From Petrimonas sulfuriphila (GTDB lineage: Bacteria > Bacteroidota > Bacteroidia > Bacteroidales > Dysgonomonadaceae), in assembly GCF_051201015.1 (NCBI RefSeq), contig NZ_JBPEHI010000001.1: a stretch of DNA of 64,000 bases; one strand, 5' to 3'. Under the pieces are notes generated by a model, which made no database searches, was not told the origin of the DNA, and saw only the letters and a program-made list of their open reading frames with translations. The position numbers and the translations under genes are program-made. Positions within the stretch are counted from its first letter, which is position 1, and every line of letters begins with the position of its first letter. Below are positions 1 to 6,728 of this stretch, piece by piece.

Positions 1-19
1 AGCAGGCCGCTAAAAAAAC

Positions 20-637
20 CTACTTTGTCCTTGGAACGGGATTTTGAAGATCCTGTGGAAGCCAGTCCAGGCTGTTTATCAACGGATGGTTCTTCCTCCA
101 CTGTTCAAGTTCTTCATAACTGCTTACATCTCCCTCAAAAACAGCGTGATAAATTTCTATTCCGGGAATCACGATACCCTCCGGAATCTCCTGTTTCAGT
201 TGAAGGATTGTCTTGCGGATTTCTGGTGTCAGGCGTTCGGTGATGGCATCTGTAACTCTCTCTACCGTACCGTCATATCTTGATCCCTTTCGGATATGAA
301 TCATGTCAAATTTCCAGGTGTCCCGGTTGTTGTGTTCATATAAAACGTGCCACTCGAAACATTCCTCTTCGGTGTCAATCAGGTTTTTATAATGAATTTC
401 CTTCAAAGATAACCTTTCTGCCAATTCCTGGATAACGGAGAAACTTTCGGATACACTGAGTTTGTCCGTGTAGATGTGCATATCAATATCCCTGTTTTTC
501 ATCAACAGGCCCGATTTGAGTGAGCCTACCAGGTTCACGGTCGCTCCTGCCTTTTCCCAGGTTTGAACAATCCCTGTCTCTTTCAGTATTTGCCAGGCCG
601 TTTGTTGATTCTCTGCGGCAAGTGTAAGTATATCCAT
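20..637 (-). CDS. Nucleotidyltransferase-fold protein
   Basis: The 205-residue product has the minimal nucleotidyltransferase-superfamily signature: Gly38-Ser39 followed about ten residues later by Asp50-Ile-Asp52 (the sequence around it reads KNRDIDMHIY). A possible third carboxylate is the Asp in WKFDMIHI near residue 110. It has no signal peptide or membrane segment, so it is probably cytoplasmic. The substrate cannot be read from sequence; candidates are transfer of a nucleotide to a small molecule such as an antibiotic, or to a protein. It starts at the only good ATG, about 95 bp from the divergent AlkZ-like stub. The fold is reasonably supported, the exact function is not. Confidence 0.7.
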   Translation of the reverse strand: MDILTLAAENQQTAWQILKETGIVQTWEKAGATVNLVGSLKSGLLMKNRDIDMHIYTDKLSVSESFSVIQELAERLSLKEIHYKNLIDTEEECFEWHVLYEHNNRDTWKFDMIHIRKGSRYDGTVERVTDAITERLTPEIRKTILQLKQEIPEGIVIPGIEIYHAVFEGDVSSYEELEQWRKNHPLINSLDWLPQDLQNPVPRTK

Positions 638-733
638 ACAGCTGATTTTATCGGGACAAAGATACGCATATGCTTTTTGTCAACCGGGTTTGTTGAAAAA
701 AATTGTACATTTGGTTTTTTAAACCAAAAACGT

Positions 734-919
734 ATGACACCTTCCGAACTGCTCCATATCCGCCTTTACAATCAGTTGCTCGCTATGCATTCTCTGACGG
801 AGCCCCGGGAGGTGGTAGCCTGGATGGGTGCGATGCAGGCTCAGGCGCTGGAGATGCCCAAAAAGGCCCTCTCTCTTTTTCAGCCGGAAGTGGAGCGGGT
901 GGAGAAGTTTTATACTTAA
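734..919 (+). pseudogene. Truncated AlkZ/YcaQ-like winged-helix protein
   Basis: The 61-codon frame begins MTPSELLHIRLYNQLLA and continues through VVAWMGAMQAQ. This matches the N-terminus of the HTH_42 / AlkZ-YcaQ-like winged-helix family, whose members are normally about 350-400 residues and in some cases unhook DNA crosslinks. After about 47 residues it jumps to a tail reading EVERVEKFYT and then TAA, which resembles the extreme C-terminus of the same family. A large internal deletion is therefore more likely than simple 3' loss. A -7 box (TACATTTG, 706-713) survives upstream. The family assignment is from recognised motifs; the deletion is inference. Confidence 0.6.
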
Positions 920-925
920 TGATAC

Positions 926-1354
926 TTATTGAAGGCTTTTCTTGAAGCCGATAACGGTAAGGAGGTCGGTAAGTTGCTCCTTGCAGCTGATATCAATTGT
1001 CAGGGGGAATAACTTCCCTATCGGTTTCATCGCGGCGAACTCCTCTTTTTTGGTTTTCGAAATATCCAGTTCGGCAAAGGATTTTAGATGCTTTTCGGTG
1101 AAATAGAAACTCGTCTTGAAGAATCCTTCCCAGATGGAAAGCCAGAGAATGGTTTTTTTCTTTTGTGTTATTTTTCCGAGCCATGCTTTCCCGTCGTTGT
1201 AATACCTCCACTCGATGTTCAGCCCATACTCCGGGCTTGTAATCCTTCCGAGGAACGATGCCAGGACGCTGTAGACTGAATTGCCCAATACGTCATTCAG
1301 TACCCTTTCTGTGGGAATTATTTCCGGGTCTCTCAGTTGCATTTTTGGTTCCAT
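926..1354 (-). CDS. DUF3788 family protein
   Basis: The 142-residue cytoplasmic-looking protein matches the DUF3788 family as I recall it. Its core has the pattern YYNDGKAWLGKI, then KKKTILWLSIWEGFFKTSFYF, split here by a few residues. It has no signal peptide or membrane segment. The family is common in Bacteroidetes and clostridia and has no established function. The nearest genes are a methyltransferase on the same strand upstream and the AlkZ-like stub that converges on it with a 6-bp gap. The terminator at 1415-1444 separates it from the methyltransferase, so it is probably transcribed alone. Confidence 0.75.
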   Translation of the reverse strand: MEPKMQLRDPEIIPTERVLNDVLGNSVYSVLASFLGRITSPEYGLNIEWRYYNDGKAWLGKITQKKKTILWLSIWEGFFKTSFYFTEKHLKSFAELDISKTKKEEFAAMKPIGKLFPLTIDISCKEQLTDLLTVIGFKKSLQ

Positions 1355-1414
1355 AGCTAAAGTCCATAAGCTGTTGCCGGTTAAAATTTGCTCTTACATG
1401 AGTCGCATTAAAAA

Positions 1415-1444
1415 AGAGGGTAACCCTTGATAGGGTTTACCCTC
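1415..1444 (-). terminator. Intrinsic terminator of methyltransferase gene
   Basis: Read on the minus strand, GAGGGTAAACCC pairs with GGGTTACCCTC (one bulged A) across a 6-nt loop and is followed by six T residues. It lies just past the methyltransferase stop codon at 1457. Confidence 0.8.
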
Positions 1445-1456
1445 CGTCAAATGATG

Positions 1457-2230
1457 TCAGATCTTCTTCCCGATATAGAAGACATATCCGTAGTACTCTT
1501 TGTATTTGTCATACAGCGATTTCTCGCGACGTTGCCCCCGGACGAGCATCTCGGCCGTGGGGTCGCCCGCATGCTGCTGCAGGAACATCTCCTGCACAGC
1601 AACCTGCGGAGCATAGAAATGGTCGGCCCAACAGTTTTCCGGCAGGATAAAGGTAGCTAGGGGAACATAGCCTGCTTTCTCCATCTGTGCCACCTTGTGG
1701 GAGATGGTATCGATCTCCGGATAGGCATCCATCCAGAAATCGTGGATCTCGGCAGGACGTTTCACCGTGAACCAGGAGGCTTCCGATATGGCAATATACC
1801 CGCCTCTCTTCAGCAGTTTTCGCCATTCGTTCAATCCTTTTTCAAAACCAATATTGTAAATCGACCCTTCCGACCAGATCAAGTCCAGCTCCTCCTCCTT
1901 GAATGGAAGTGAAGCCATATCTCCAGTAATCCCTTTCACCCGGTCTTGCAGGTTGTGTTTGGCCGCATTCCGGTTAAAGAGATCGATAAAGAGGGGGAAG
2001 AGGTCGATGCCGGTAATCTGCCCCGGGCAGTGTTGTGCCAGCGTCATGGTCTGCCCCCCGGTGCCGCAGCCGATGTCGGCGATGCAGGCAGTGTCGGTGA
2101 GGGGTTCGATGAAGCTGAATGCCTTCAGCGTTACTTCGGGACTTCCCGGTCCCTGTCGTTCAAGGTTGGTGAAATATTCACAGATCAGGTTGAAATCGAA
2201 GTCGTGTATGGAAATGTTTTCGTTGCTCAT
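1457..2230 (-). CDS. SAM-dependent class I methyltransferase
   Basis: The 257-residue protein has a Rossmann-fold methyltransferase core. Motif I is ADIGCGTGGQT at about residues 54-64. The acidic end of strand 2 is ITGIDLFP. A later GDMASLPF matches the adenine-contacting region, and LKRGGYIAISEASW follows the usual post-motif III pattern. The family is UbiE/methyltransferase-11-like, and close relatives occur throughout Bacteroides. The substrate is unknown. The gene has its own terminator downstream and a leader of about 150 nt upstream containing two hairpins, which suggests that expression is controlled after transcription starts. Confidence 0.85.
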   Translation of the reverse strand: MSNENISIHDFDFNLICEYFTNLERQGPGSPEVTLKAFSFIEPLTDTACIADIGCGTGGQTMTLAQHCPGQITGIDLFPLFIDLFNRNAAKHNLQDRVKGITGDMASLPFKEEELDLIWSEGSIYNIGFEKGLNEWRKLLKRGGYIAISEASWFTVKRPAEIHDFWMDAYPEIDTISHKVAQMEKAGYVPLATFILPENCWADHFYAPQVAVQEMFLQQHAGDPTAEMLVRGQRREKSLYDKYKEYYGYVFYIGKKI

Positions 2231-2271
2231 GATGTTTTTGAATAATGTGGTGATATAACAAATACTACTCC

Positions 2272-2332
2272 GGCAGGAATCTGCCTGAGGAAAAACTGAT
2301 GGATAACCTTTGGCTGCTTGCGCAAAGGTTAT
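2272..2332 (-). promoter_or_regulatory. Two-hairpin leader of methyltransferase gene
   Basis: ATAACCTTTG (2303-2312) is a perfect 10-bp inverted repeat with CAAAGGTTAT (2323-2332), with a 10-nt loop. Closer to the start codon, GGCAG (2272-2276) pairs with CTGCC (2281-2285) around a 4-nt loop. Neither is followed by a T-run on the minus strand, so they are not obvious terminators. A leader attenuator, riboswitch or protein-binding site is possible. I recognise no known riboswitch consensus. Confidence 0.5.
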
Positions 2333-2384
2333 TTACTTCACCCGATCCGTACTGTTCTTAAACATGCAAACTTGTTAGCAGTGA

Positions 2385-2392
2385 CAAAGATA
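2385..2392 (-). promoter_or_regulatory. -7 box upstream of methyltransferase gene
   Basis: TATCTTTG on the minus strand matches the Bacteroides TAnnTTTG -7 consensus. No TTTG lies at the ideal 19-21 nt spacing. Confidence 0.45.
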
Positions 2393-2576
2393 ACAGGTTT
2401 TTTATCAAAAATAATCAAGTGAATCGTTTTTTTGAGTAGGACGCAATACCTGTAAAATGCACGCTGTGGTATTCAAAAAATGGGAACAACTTCTGTTTTA
2501 AAGCCAGCACGGTAAGTTTTCCTTTTCTTCATGACAACAAAATTAATATTATTTTTTAACGATACTTGTTGTCTAA

Positions 2577-2891
2577 GATTCAGGGGTAATTATAGAAATT
2601 CTTTATATCCAATCATTAGGCGATTATGTGAGAAATTACCTTGAACACCCTAACAAGCCTATTGTTATACTTTATAGTTTGAAGAATTTGGAAGAAACAT
2701 TGCCGAATGATTTCTTTGAAAAAAATTCATCGCTCTTATATCGTAGCAATATCGCGTATAAAGGCCATAGAGTACAAAAAAGCTATAATTGGAGATATAA
2801 TATACGCTTGTCTATCTGCAATTCTTATTATCAAGAATTATATGAAAGTTTGGTTACGGGACATATCGTGAAATCAATAAGTATTCATTGA
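2577..2891 (+). pseudogene. LytTR DNA-binding domain remnant
   Basis: The open frame runs from just after a TAA at 2574 to the stop at 2889-2891. It reads like the C-terminal LytTR domain of a response regulator. IEILYIQSLGDYVR matches the usual ILYIEs.gdYv strand pattern. PIVILYSLKNLEETLP matches the conserved helix before the HRS motif. ISICN-type residues followed by SYYQELYESL match the domain end (sequence here IRLSICNSYYQEL). The core HRSYIVN motif is degraded to LLYRSNI. No receiver domain or N-terminal part of LytTR is found upstream, and the only in-frame start is a GTG at 2628. Most likely a decayed fragment; an expressed small protein cannot be excluded. Confidence 0.5.
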
Positions 2892-3025
2892 TAAACAACA
2901 ATATATAAAGTTCTTAATGAAACAAATCTCAATGTTTTCTCTCCGTGTCCCCCTTGTGTAAATTCTCCAAAAAGCAAAAAACCGAACTACAAATTAAAAT
3001 GCAGATTTGAAATTGAATTACAAAA

Positions 3026-3919
3026 TCAATTCACTATCCTAAACTCATTCGGCGTTATTCCTGTCCGTTGTTTAAACAATCGGGTAAAATGTTGCGGGTA
3101 CCTAAATCCCAGTTCATATGCTATCTCACTTATGGATTTATCGGCATCAAAGAGCCTTTTTTTAGCTACTTCAATTACCTTGGTCTGTATGTACTCCTGA
3201 GGTGAAATTCCTGTTTCCTTTTTGATCAGGTCTCCAAAATAATTAGCCGAGAGGTTAAGTTCCTCCGCGCACCAGGTAACTGAAGGCAACCCCAAATTTT
3301 GCGGTTTATCCGAAAAGAAGTATTTATTTAATTTGGCTTCAAATCGTTCTAAAATTCCTTTGTTGCTATTGTCTCTTGTAATAAATTGACGATCGTAAAA
3401 ACGCGTGCAATAATTCAAGAAAAGCTCAATATTTGAGATAATCAGCTGTTTACTGTGCTTGTCAATGGCGTGATGCAACTCATATTCGATTTTTGAGAAA
3501 CAATCTAAAATGATTTTCCTTTCCTGTTCCGATAAATGTAATGCTTCATTTACGGCATACGAGAAAAAATGATATTCGTGGATTTTGTTTCCGAGGGAAG
3601 TACCGGATATGAAGTCGGGATGAAAAACCAAAGCAATTCCTTGCGGTTGGTAAAATTCTTCCCCATATTGACCAATAACCTGGCCGGGAGCAAGAAATAT
3701 CAATGTTCCTTCTTCGTAGTCATAATTGCTCAATCCATACCGTAAATCGCCACACTTTATTTTCTTTAAAAAAACAGTATAAAAAGAATATCGTAAACGT
3801 CTGAGTTGTCTTGGGGCTGCTTTTTCGAGATGAACTACGCCGACCATCGGGTGCAAGGTCTCATTATTATTAAACTCGTTATACTCGCGTATACTATTGA
3901 AATTTATAATTGTATCCAT
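3026..3919 (-). CDS. AraC family transcriptional regulator
   Basis: The 297-residue regulator has an N-terminal cupin-like sensing region (about 1-170) and a C-terminal double helix-turn-helix (about 195-297). The second HTH is clear: ISEIAYELGFRYPQHFTRLF, followed by KQRTGITPNEFR, the AraC-family signature. It is transcribed divergently from the six-gene export cluster that starts at 4085, the usual arrangement for a local regulator. A palindrome in the shared intergenic region is a good candidate binding site. It has no membrane segments. It probably activates the cluster in response to a small ligand, whose identity is unknown. Confidence 0.9.
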   Translation of the reverse strand: MDTIINFNSIREYNEFNNNETLHPMVGVVHLEKAAPRQLRRLRYSFYTVFLKKIKCGDLRYGLSNYDYEEGTLIFLAPGQVIGQYGEEFYQPQGIALVFHPDFISGTSLGNKIHEYHFFSYAVNEALHLSEQERKIILDCFSKIEYELHHAIDKHSKQLIISNIELFLNYCTRFYDRQFITRDNSNKGILERFEAKLNKYFFSDKPQNLGLPSVTWCAEELNLSANYFGDLIKKETGISPQEYIQTKVIEVAKKRLFDADKSISEIAYELGFRYPQHFTRLFKQRTGITPNEFRIVN

Positions 3920-4011
3920 TTTTTTAATCTGTTGCCTGCAAATGTAGCAAAATTATATCGTTCCGGAATGGATAATCCTGAAGATAAGTAATTTTGGTAG
4001 GTAATCAGTAA

Positions 4012-4050
4012 TTGGTATAAACATATCTTGGTTTATACTCTCTATTTTTG
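4012..4050 (+). promoter_or_regulatory. Operator palindrome and -7 box of export cluster
   Basis: GTATAAAC (4015-4022) and GTTTATAC (4031-4038) form a perfect 8-bp inverted repeat with an 8-bp spacer, ending 4 bp before a -7 box TATTTTTG (4043-4050). TTGGT also occurs three times in direct orientation (3994, 4012, 4028). No -33 TTTG is present; the palindrome occupies its place, the layout expected of an activator-dependent promoter. Transcription would begin near 4057, which rules out the upstream TTG start at 4028. Confidence 0.6.
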
Positions 4051-4084
4051 CAATGTGAAATTTATAACATTAAATATAATAAGT

Positions 4085-5176
4085 ATGATACCGAAAAAAA
4101 ATGTCGCAACTGTAATCTTTGGGACGTTCAGTTTTATTTTTCTGTTATCGGGATGTACGCAAAAGTACAATGATAAGAGTAATGAATTGCTTATCATAAA
4201 AGAACAGGGCAGTTTTGCAGTGGGGGGCAGTGTAATTACGTCTCCGGGAGAATTTAATCCTTACACGAGAACACCTGAAGGGCAGACCTTTCATGGTGAT
4301 CATGCCTATATTTTTTATCAAATTCCGGATAAAGCCCGAAAACTTCCTTTGGCCCTTTGGCATGGATTTGGGCAGTTCTCAAAAACCTGGGAAACGACTC
4401 CCGACGGACGGGATGGATTTCAAAACATATTTCTCAAACGTAAATTCGGGGTATATCTAATCGATCAGCCACGAAGAGGAAATGCGGGACGCAGTATGGC
4501 AGAAGCAACTATCCTACCCACAACTGACGAACAAGAATGGTTTAGCACATTCAGGTTGGGAGTTTGGCCCGATTTTTTCGAAGGTGTGCAGTTTGATAAA
4601 AGCGATGAGACACTTAATCAGTATTTCCGTCAGATGACACCCAACATTGGTGCTTTCGATGTGGAAGTAATAACGTCTGCTGTTTCTGAGCTTTTCAATA
4701 AAATTGGGGAAGGAATCCTTGTAACCCACTCACAAGCGGGCGGATTCGGGTGGTTAACTGCCATTAAGAACAACAATATAAGAGCCATTGCCTCGTATGA
4801 ACCGGGAAGTGGTTTCTTATTTCCCGAAGATGAGGTACCCGCTCCAATACAAAGTTCAGCAGGGCCATTATCTGCAAATGGTGTGCCCATGGGTGAATTT
4901 ATGAAACTTACCAAAATCCCCATCATCATTTATTACGGAGATTTTATTCCTGAACAACCCTCCGATAACCCGGGTATCGACGGCTGGCGTGCACGGCTCG
5001 AAATGGCAAAGTTATGGAGAGATACCGTTAATAAATATGGTGGAGATGTAACCCTGATCCATCTGCCTGAAATAGGAATAAAAGGCAATACACATTTCCC
5101 GTTTTCGGATTTAAATAATGTGGAAATTGCCGATTTATTGTCTGAATGGTTAACGAAAAAGGGATTGGACAAATAA
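4085..5176 (+). CDS. Exported alpha/beta hydrolase, esterase-713-like lipoprotein
   Basis: The start is ATG 4085, which gives a 363-residue protein with a lipoprotein signal (lipobox LLSGC, Cys24). The body resembles Alcaligenes esterase 713. The oxyanion region is LWHGFGQ (91-97), followed by TTPDGRDGF and DQPRRGNAGRS. The nucleophile elbow is THSQAGG with Ser216, the acid is probably Glu239 (YEPGS), and the base is probably His337 (GNTHFPFS). That family has a Ser-Glu-His triad and unknown natural substrates. It is first in a six-gene run of exported enzymes and ends 17 bp before the next start. Likely membrane-anchored in the periplasm or on the surface; ester hydrolysis is the expected reaction. 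Confidence 0.85.
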   Translation: MIPKKNVATVIFGTFSFIFLLSGCTQKYNDKSNELLIIKEQGSFAVGGSVITSPGEFNPYTRTPEGQTFHGDHAYIFYQIPDKARKLPLALWHGFGQFSKTWETTPDGRDGFQNIFLKRKFGVYLIDQPRRGNAGRSMAEATILPTTDEQEWFSTFRLGVWPDFFEGVQFDKSDETLNQYFRQMTPNIGAFDVEVITSAVSELFNKIGEGILVTHSQAGGFGWLTAIKNNNIRAIASYEPGSGFLFPEDEVPAPIQSSAGPLSANGVPMGEFMKLTKIPIIIYYGDFIPEQPSDNPGIDGWRARLEMAKLWRDTVNKYGGDVTLIHLPEIGIKGNTHFPFSDLNNVEIADLLSEWLTKKGLDK

Positions 5177-5193
5177 AACAACAACTTAGTGAG

Positions 5194-6246
5194 ATGAAAA
5201 CAAAGATTAAAATTTTTTTATTGACAATTATGTTTATTTCAGCAAGCGTTGCAGCTCAAAACCCATCCAAACCCGCAAATCCATTCGGGTTGGTTTATGG
5301 CGGAGCCATTACGGAAAATGTAAATGGCAAGGTTAATATACATCCGGTTACATACAAACTAAACGGCATCGATATTTCCGCCAATATATACACACCGGCT
5401 AATTATGATCCTTCGAAAAAACACCCCGCTATCGTTGTCGCTCATCCTAATGGCGGTGTAAAAGAACAGGTCGCGGGATTATATGCACAGCGGCTGGCTG
5501 AATCTGGGTACGTTGCCATTGTTGCGGACGCATCGTATCAGGGTGCCAGCGGCGGACAACCCCGTAACGTGGACAAACCTGCGAATCGTATCGAGGACAT
5601 CCGGGGAATGGCCGATTTCATCACTCACTATCAAGGTGTCAATGCCAATCAACTGGGATTACTTGGTATTTGCGGAGGAGGAGGTTACTCTTTAAAGGCC
5701 GCGCAAACCGATAAACGTTTCAAAGCAGTAGCTACACTTAGCATGTTCAATTCGGGGGAAGTGCGGCGCAACGGATTTATGAATTCCGGTTTATCAACCA
5801 TTCAGGAACGGCTGAAAGAGGCCACAGAAGCCCGCGCTTTAGAAGCAGCCGGAGGAAAAATCCTTTATGCTTCCGATACGGAAATAACCGACGAGATGGC
5901 CGATAAAATGCCTTTCGATTTGTATCGCGAAGGTCATTACTATTACCATAGAACTCATGCTCATCCGAATTCAACGTTCCGCTTTACCATGAGCAGTTTG
6001 CTCGATTTGATGGAATTTGACGTTACTACCAATATGGATTTGATAAATCAGCCTTTGTTGATGATGGCAGGAAGCAAAGCTGACACCTATTACATGACCG
6101 ACAGCGCATTCAAACTTGCCACCGGAACAAAAGAAAAAGAGTTGTTTTTAATTCCGGGAGCCACACATATTCAAACTTACTATGTTCCCGAATATGTTAA
6201 CAGGGCTGTCGGTAAACTCAACGAATTTTTTGGGAAATATTTGTAA
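5194..6246 (+). CDS. Exported dienelactone-hydrolase-like alpha/beta hydrolase
   Basis: Starting at ATG 5194, the 350-residue product has a cleavable signal peptide (hydrophobic stretch ending in SVAAQ, about residue 22). The mature part is an alpha/beta hydrolase. HPNGG (84-88) is the oxyanion region. The nucleophile elbow is GICGGGG, with Cys160 where serine is usual. A Cys nucleophile is the hallmark of dienelactone hydrolases, although this one is longer. The catalytic His is probably in PGATHIQTYY near the C-terminus. The upstream in-frame ATG at 5146 overlaps the previous gene and lacks a signal peptide at its N-terminus, so it was rejected. Lactone or ester hydrolysis is likely; the substrate is unknown. 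Confidence 0.85.
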   Translation: MKTKIKIFLLTIMFISASVAAQNPSKPANPFGLVYGGAITENVNGKVNIHPVTYKLNGIDISANIYTPANYDPSKKHPAIVVAHPNGGVKEQVAGLYAQRLAESGYVAIVADASYQGASGGQPRNVDKPANRIEDIRGMADFITHYQGVNANQLGLLGICGGGGYSLKAAQTDKRFKAVATLSMFNSGEVRRNGFMNSGLSTIQERLKEATEARALEAAGGKILYASDTEITDEMADKMPFDLYREGHYYYHRTHAHPNSTFRFTMSSLLDLMEFDVTTNMDLINQPLLMMAGSKADTYYMTDSAFKLATGTKEKELFLIPGATHIQTYYVPEYVNRAVGKLNEFFGKYL

Positions 6247-6266
6247 AAACAAAAATTACAGAAATT

Positions 6267-6728
6267 ATGAAAACAACAATCATCGGAATTATTCTATTCG
6301 TTTTTAGTGTGCAGGGATTATTTGCACAAACCGTAACGGAAAACTTCTCTGATGCTGAGAAGGAAATCATCCGGCTTTCTAAAGATAAATGGCAGTGGAT
6401 GGCAGACAAAGATGTGGATAAGTTGTCAGCACTTTTTCACGAGAAAGCCGAATTCGTACATATGGGTGGAAACTGGAATACTGAAAGGGAACTTCAAATC
6501 ATCAAAAGCGGGGGCATTTGGTATAAAAAAGCTGACGTTCACAACGTATCCGTAAATATCATTGACAACACGGCCATCCTTTTAAACCGGATAGACTTGT
6601 TGGCCGTTGTTGGTGGAAATGAAGTAACCAATCCGTTTATAGTTACAGAAGTATACATTCAACAAAACGGAAAATGGAAACTGGGGTCTCTTTCGTTTAC
6701 CAGAGTGATGACTCGCAGTAACAACTAA
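6267..6728 (+). CDS. Exported NTF2-like (SnoaL/DUF4440-type) protein
   Basis: The 153-residue product has a signal peptide ending in LFAQ (about 21) followed by a single NTF2-like alpha+beta domain. Helix DKWQWMADKDVDKLSALF leads into strands FVHMGG and, later, TNPFIVTEVYIQQNGKWKLGSLSFT, the latter typical of DUF4440/SnoaL proteins. Such domains bind small hydrophobic ligands or catalyse isomerisations and dehydrations, and no catalytic residue can be assigned here. It lies 20 bp after the hydrolase gene and its stop abuts the next start (TAAATG), indicating cotranscription. Confidence 0.8.
   Translation: MKTTIIGIILFVFSVQGLFAQTVTENFSDAEKEIIRLSKDKWQWMADKDVDKLSALFHEKAEFVHMGGNWNTERELQIIKSGGIWYKKADVHNVSVNIIDNTAILLNRIDLLAVVGGNEVTNPFIVTEVYIQQNGKWKLGSLSFTRVMTRSNN

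Larger units (their letters stand above)
2231..2576. other. Gene-free 346-bp interval with structured leader
   Basis: There is no coding sequence here. The left half is the 5' untranslated leader of the methyltransferase gene, containing the two hairpins listed separately, and a -7 box for that gene lies at 2385-2392. The right half (about 2400-2576) is AT-rich and shows nothing recognisable; it precedes the LytTR remnant. Confidence 0.6.

Noticed and set aside
4028..4084. Upstream extension of the first hydrolase gene from a TTG codon
   Set aside because: It overlaps the palindrome and -7 box, and would bury the lipoprotein signal peptide that begins at ATG 4085.
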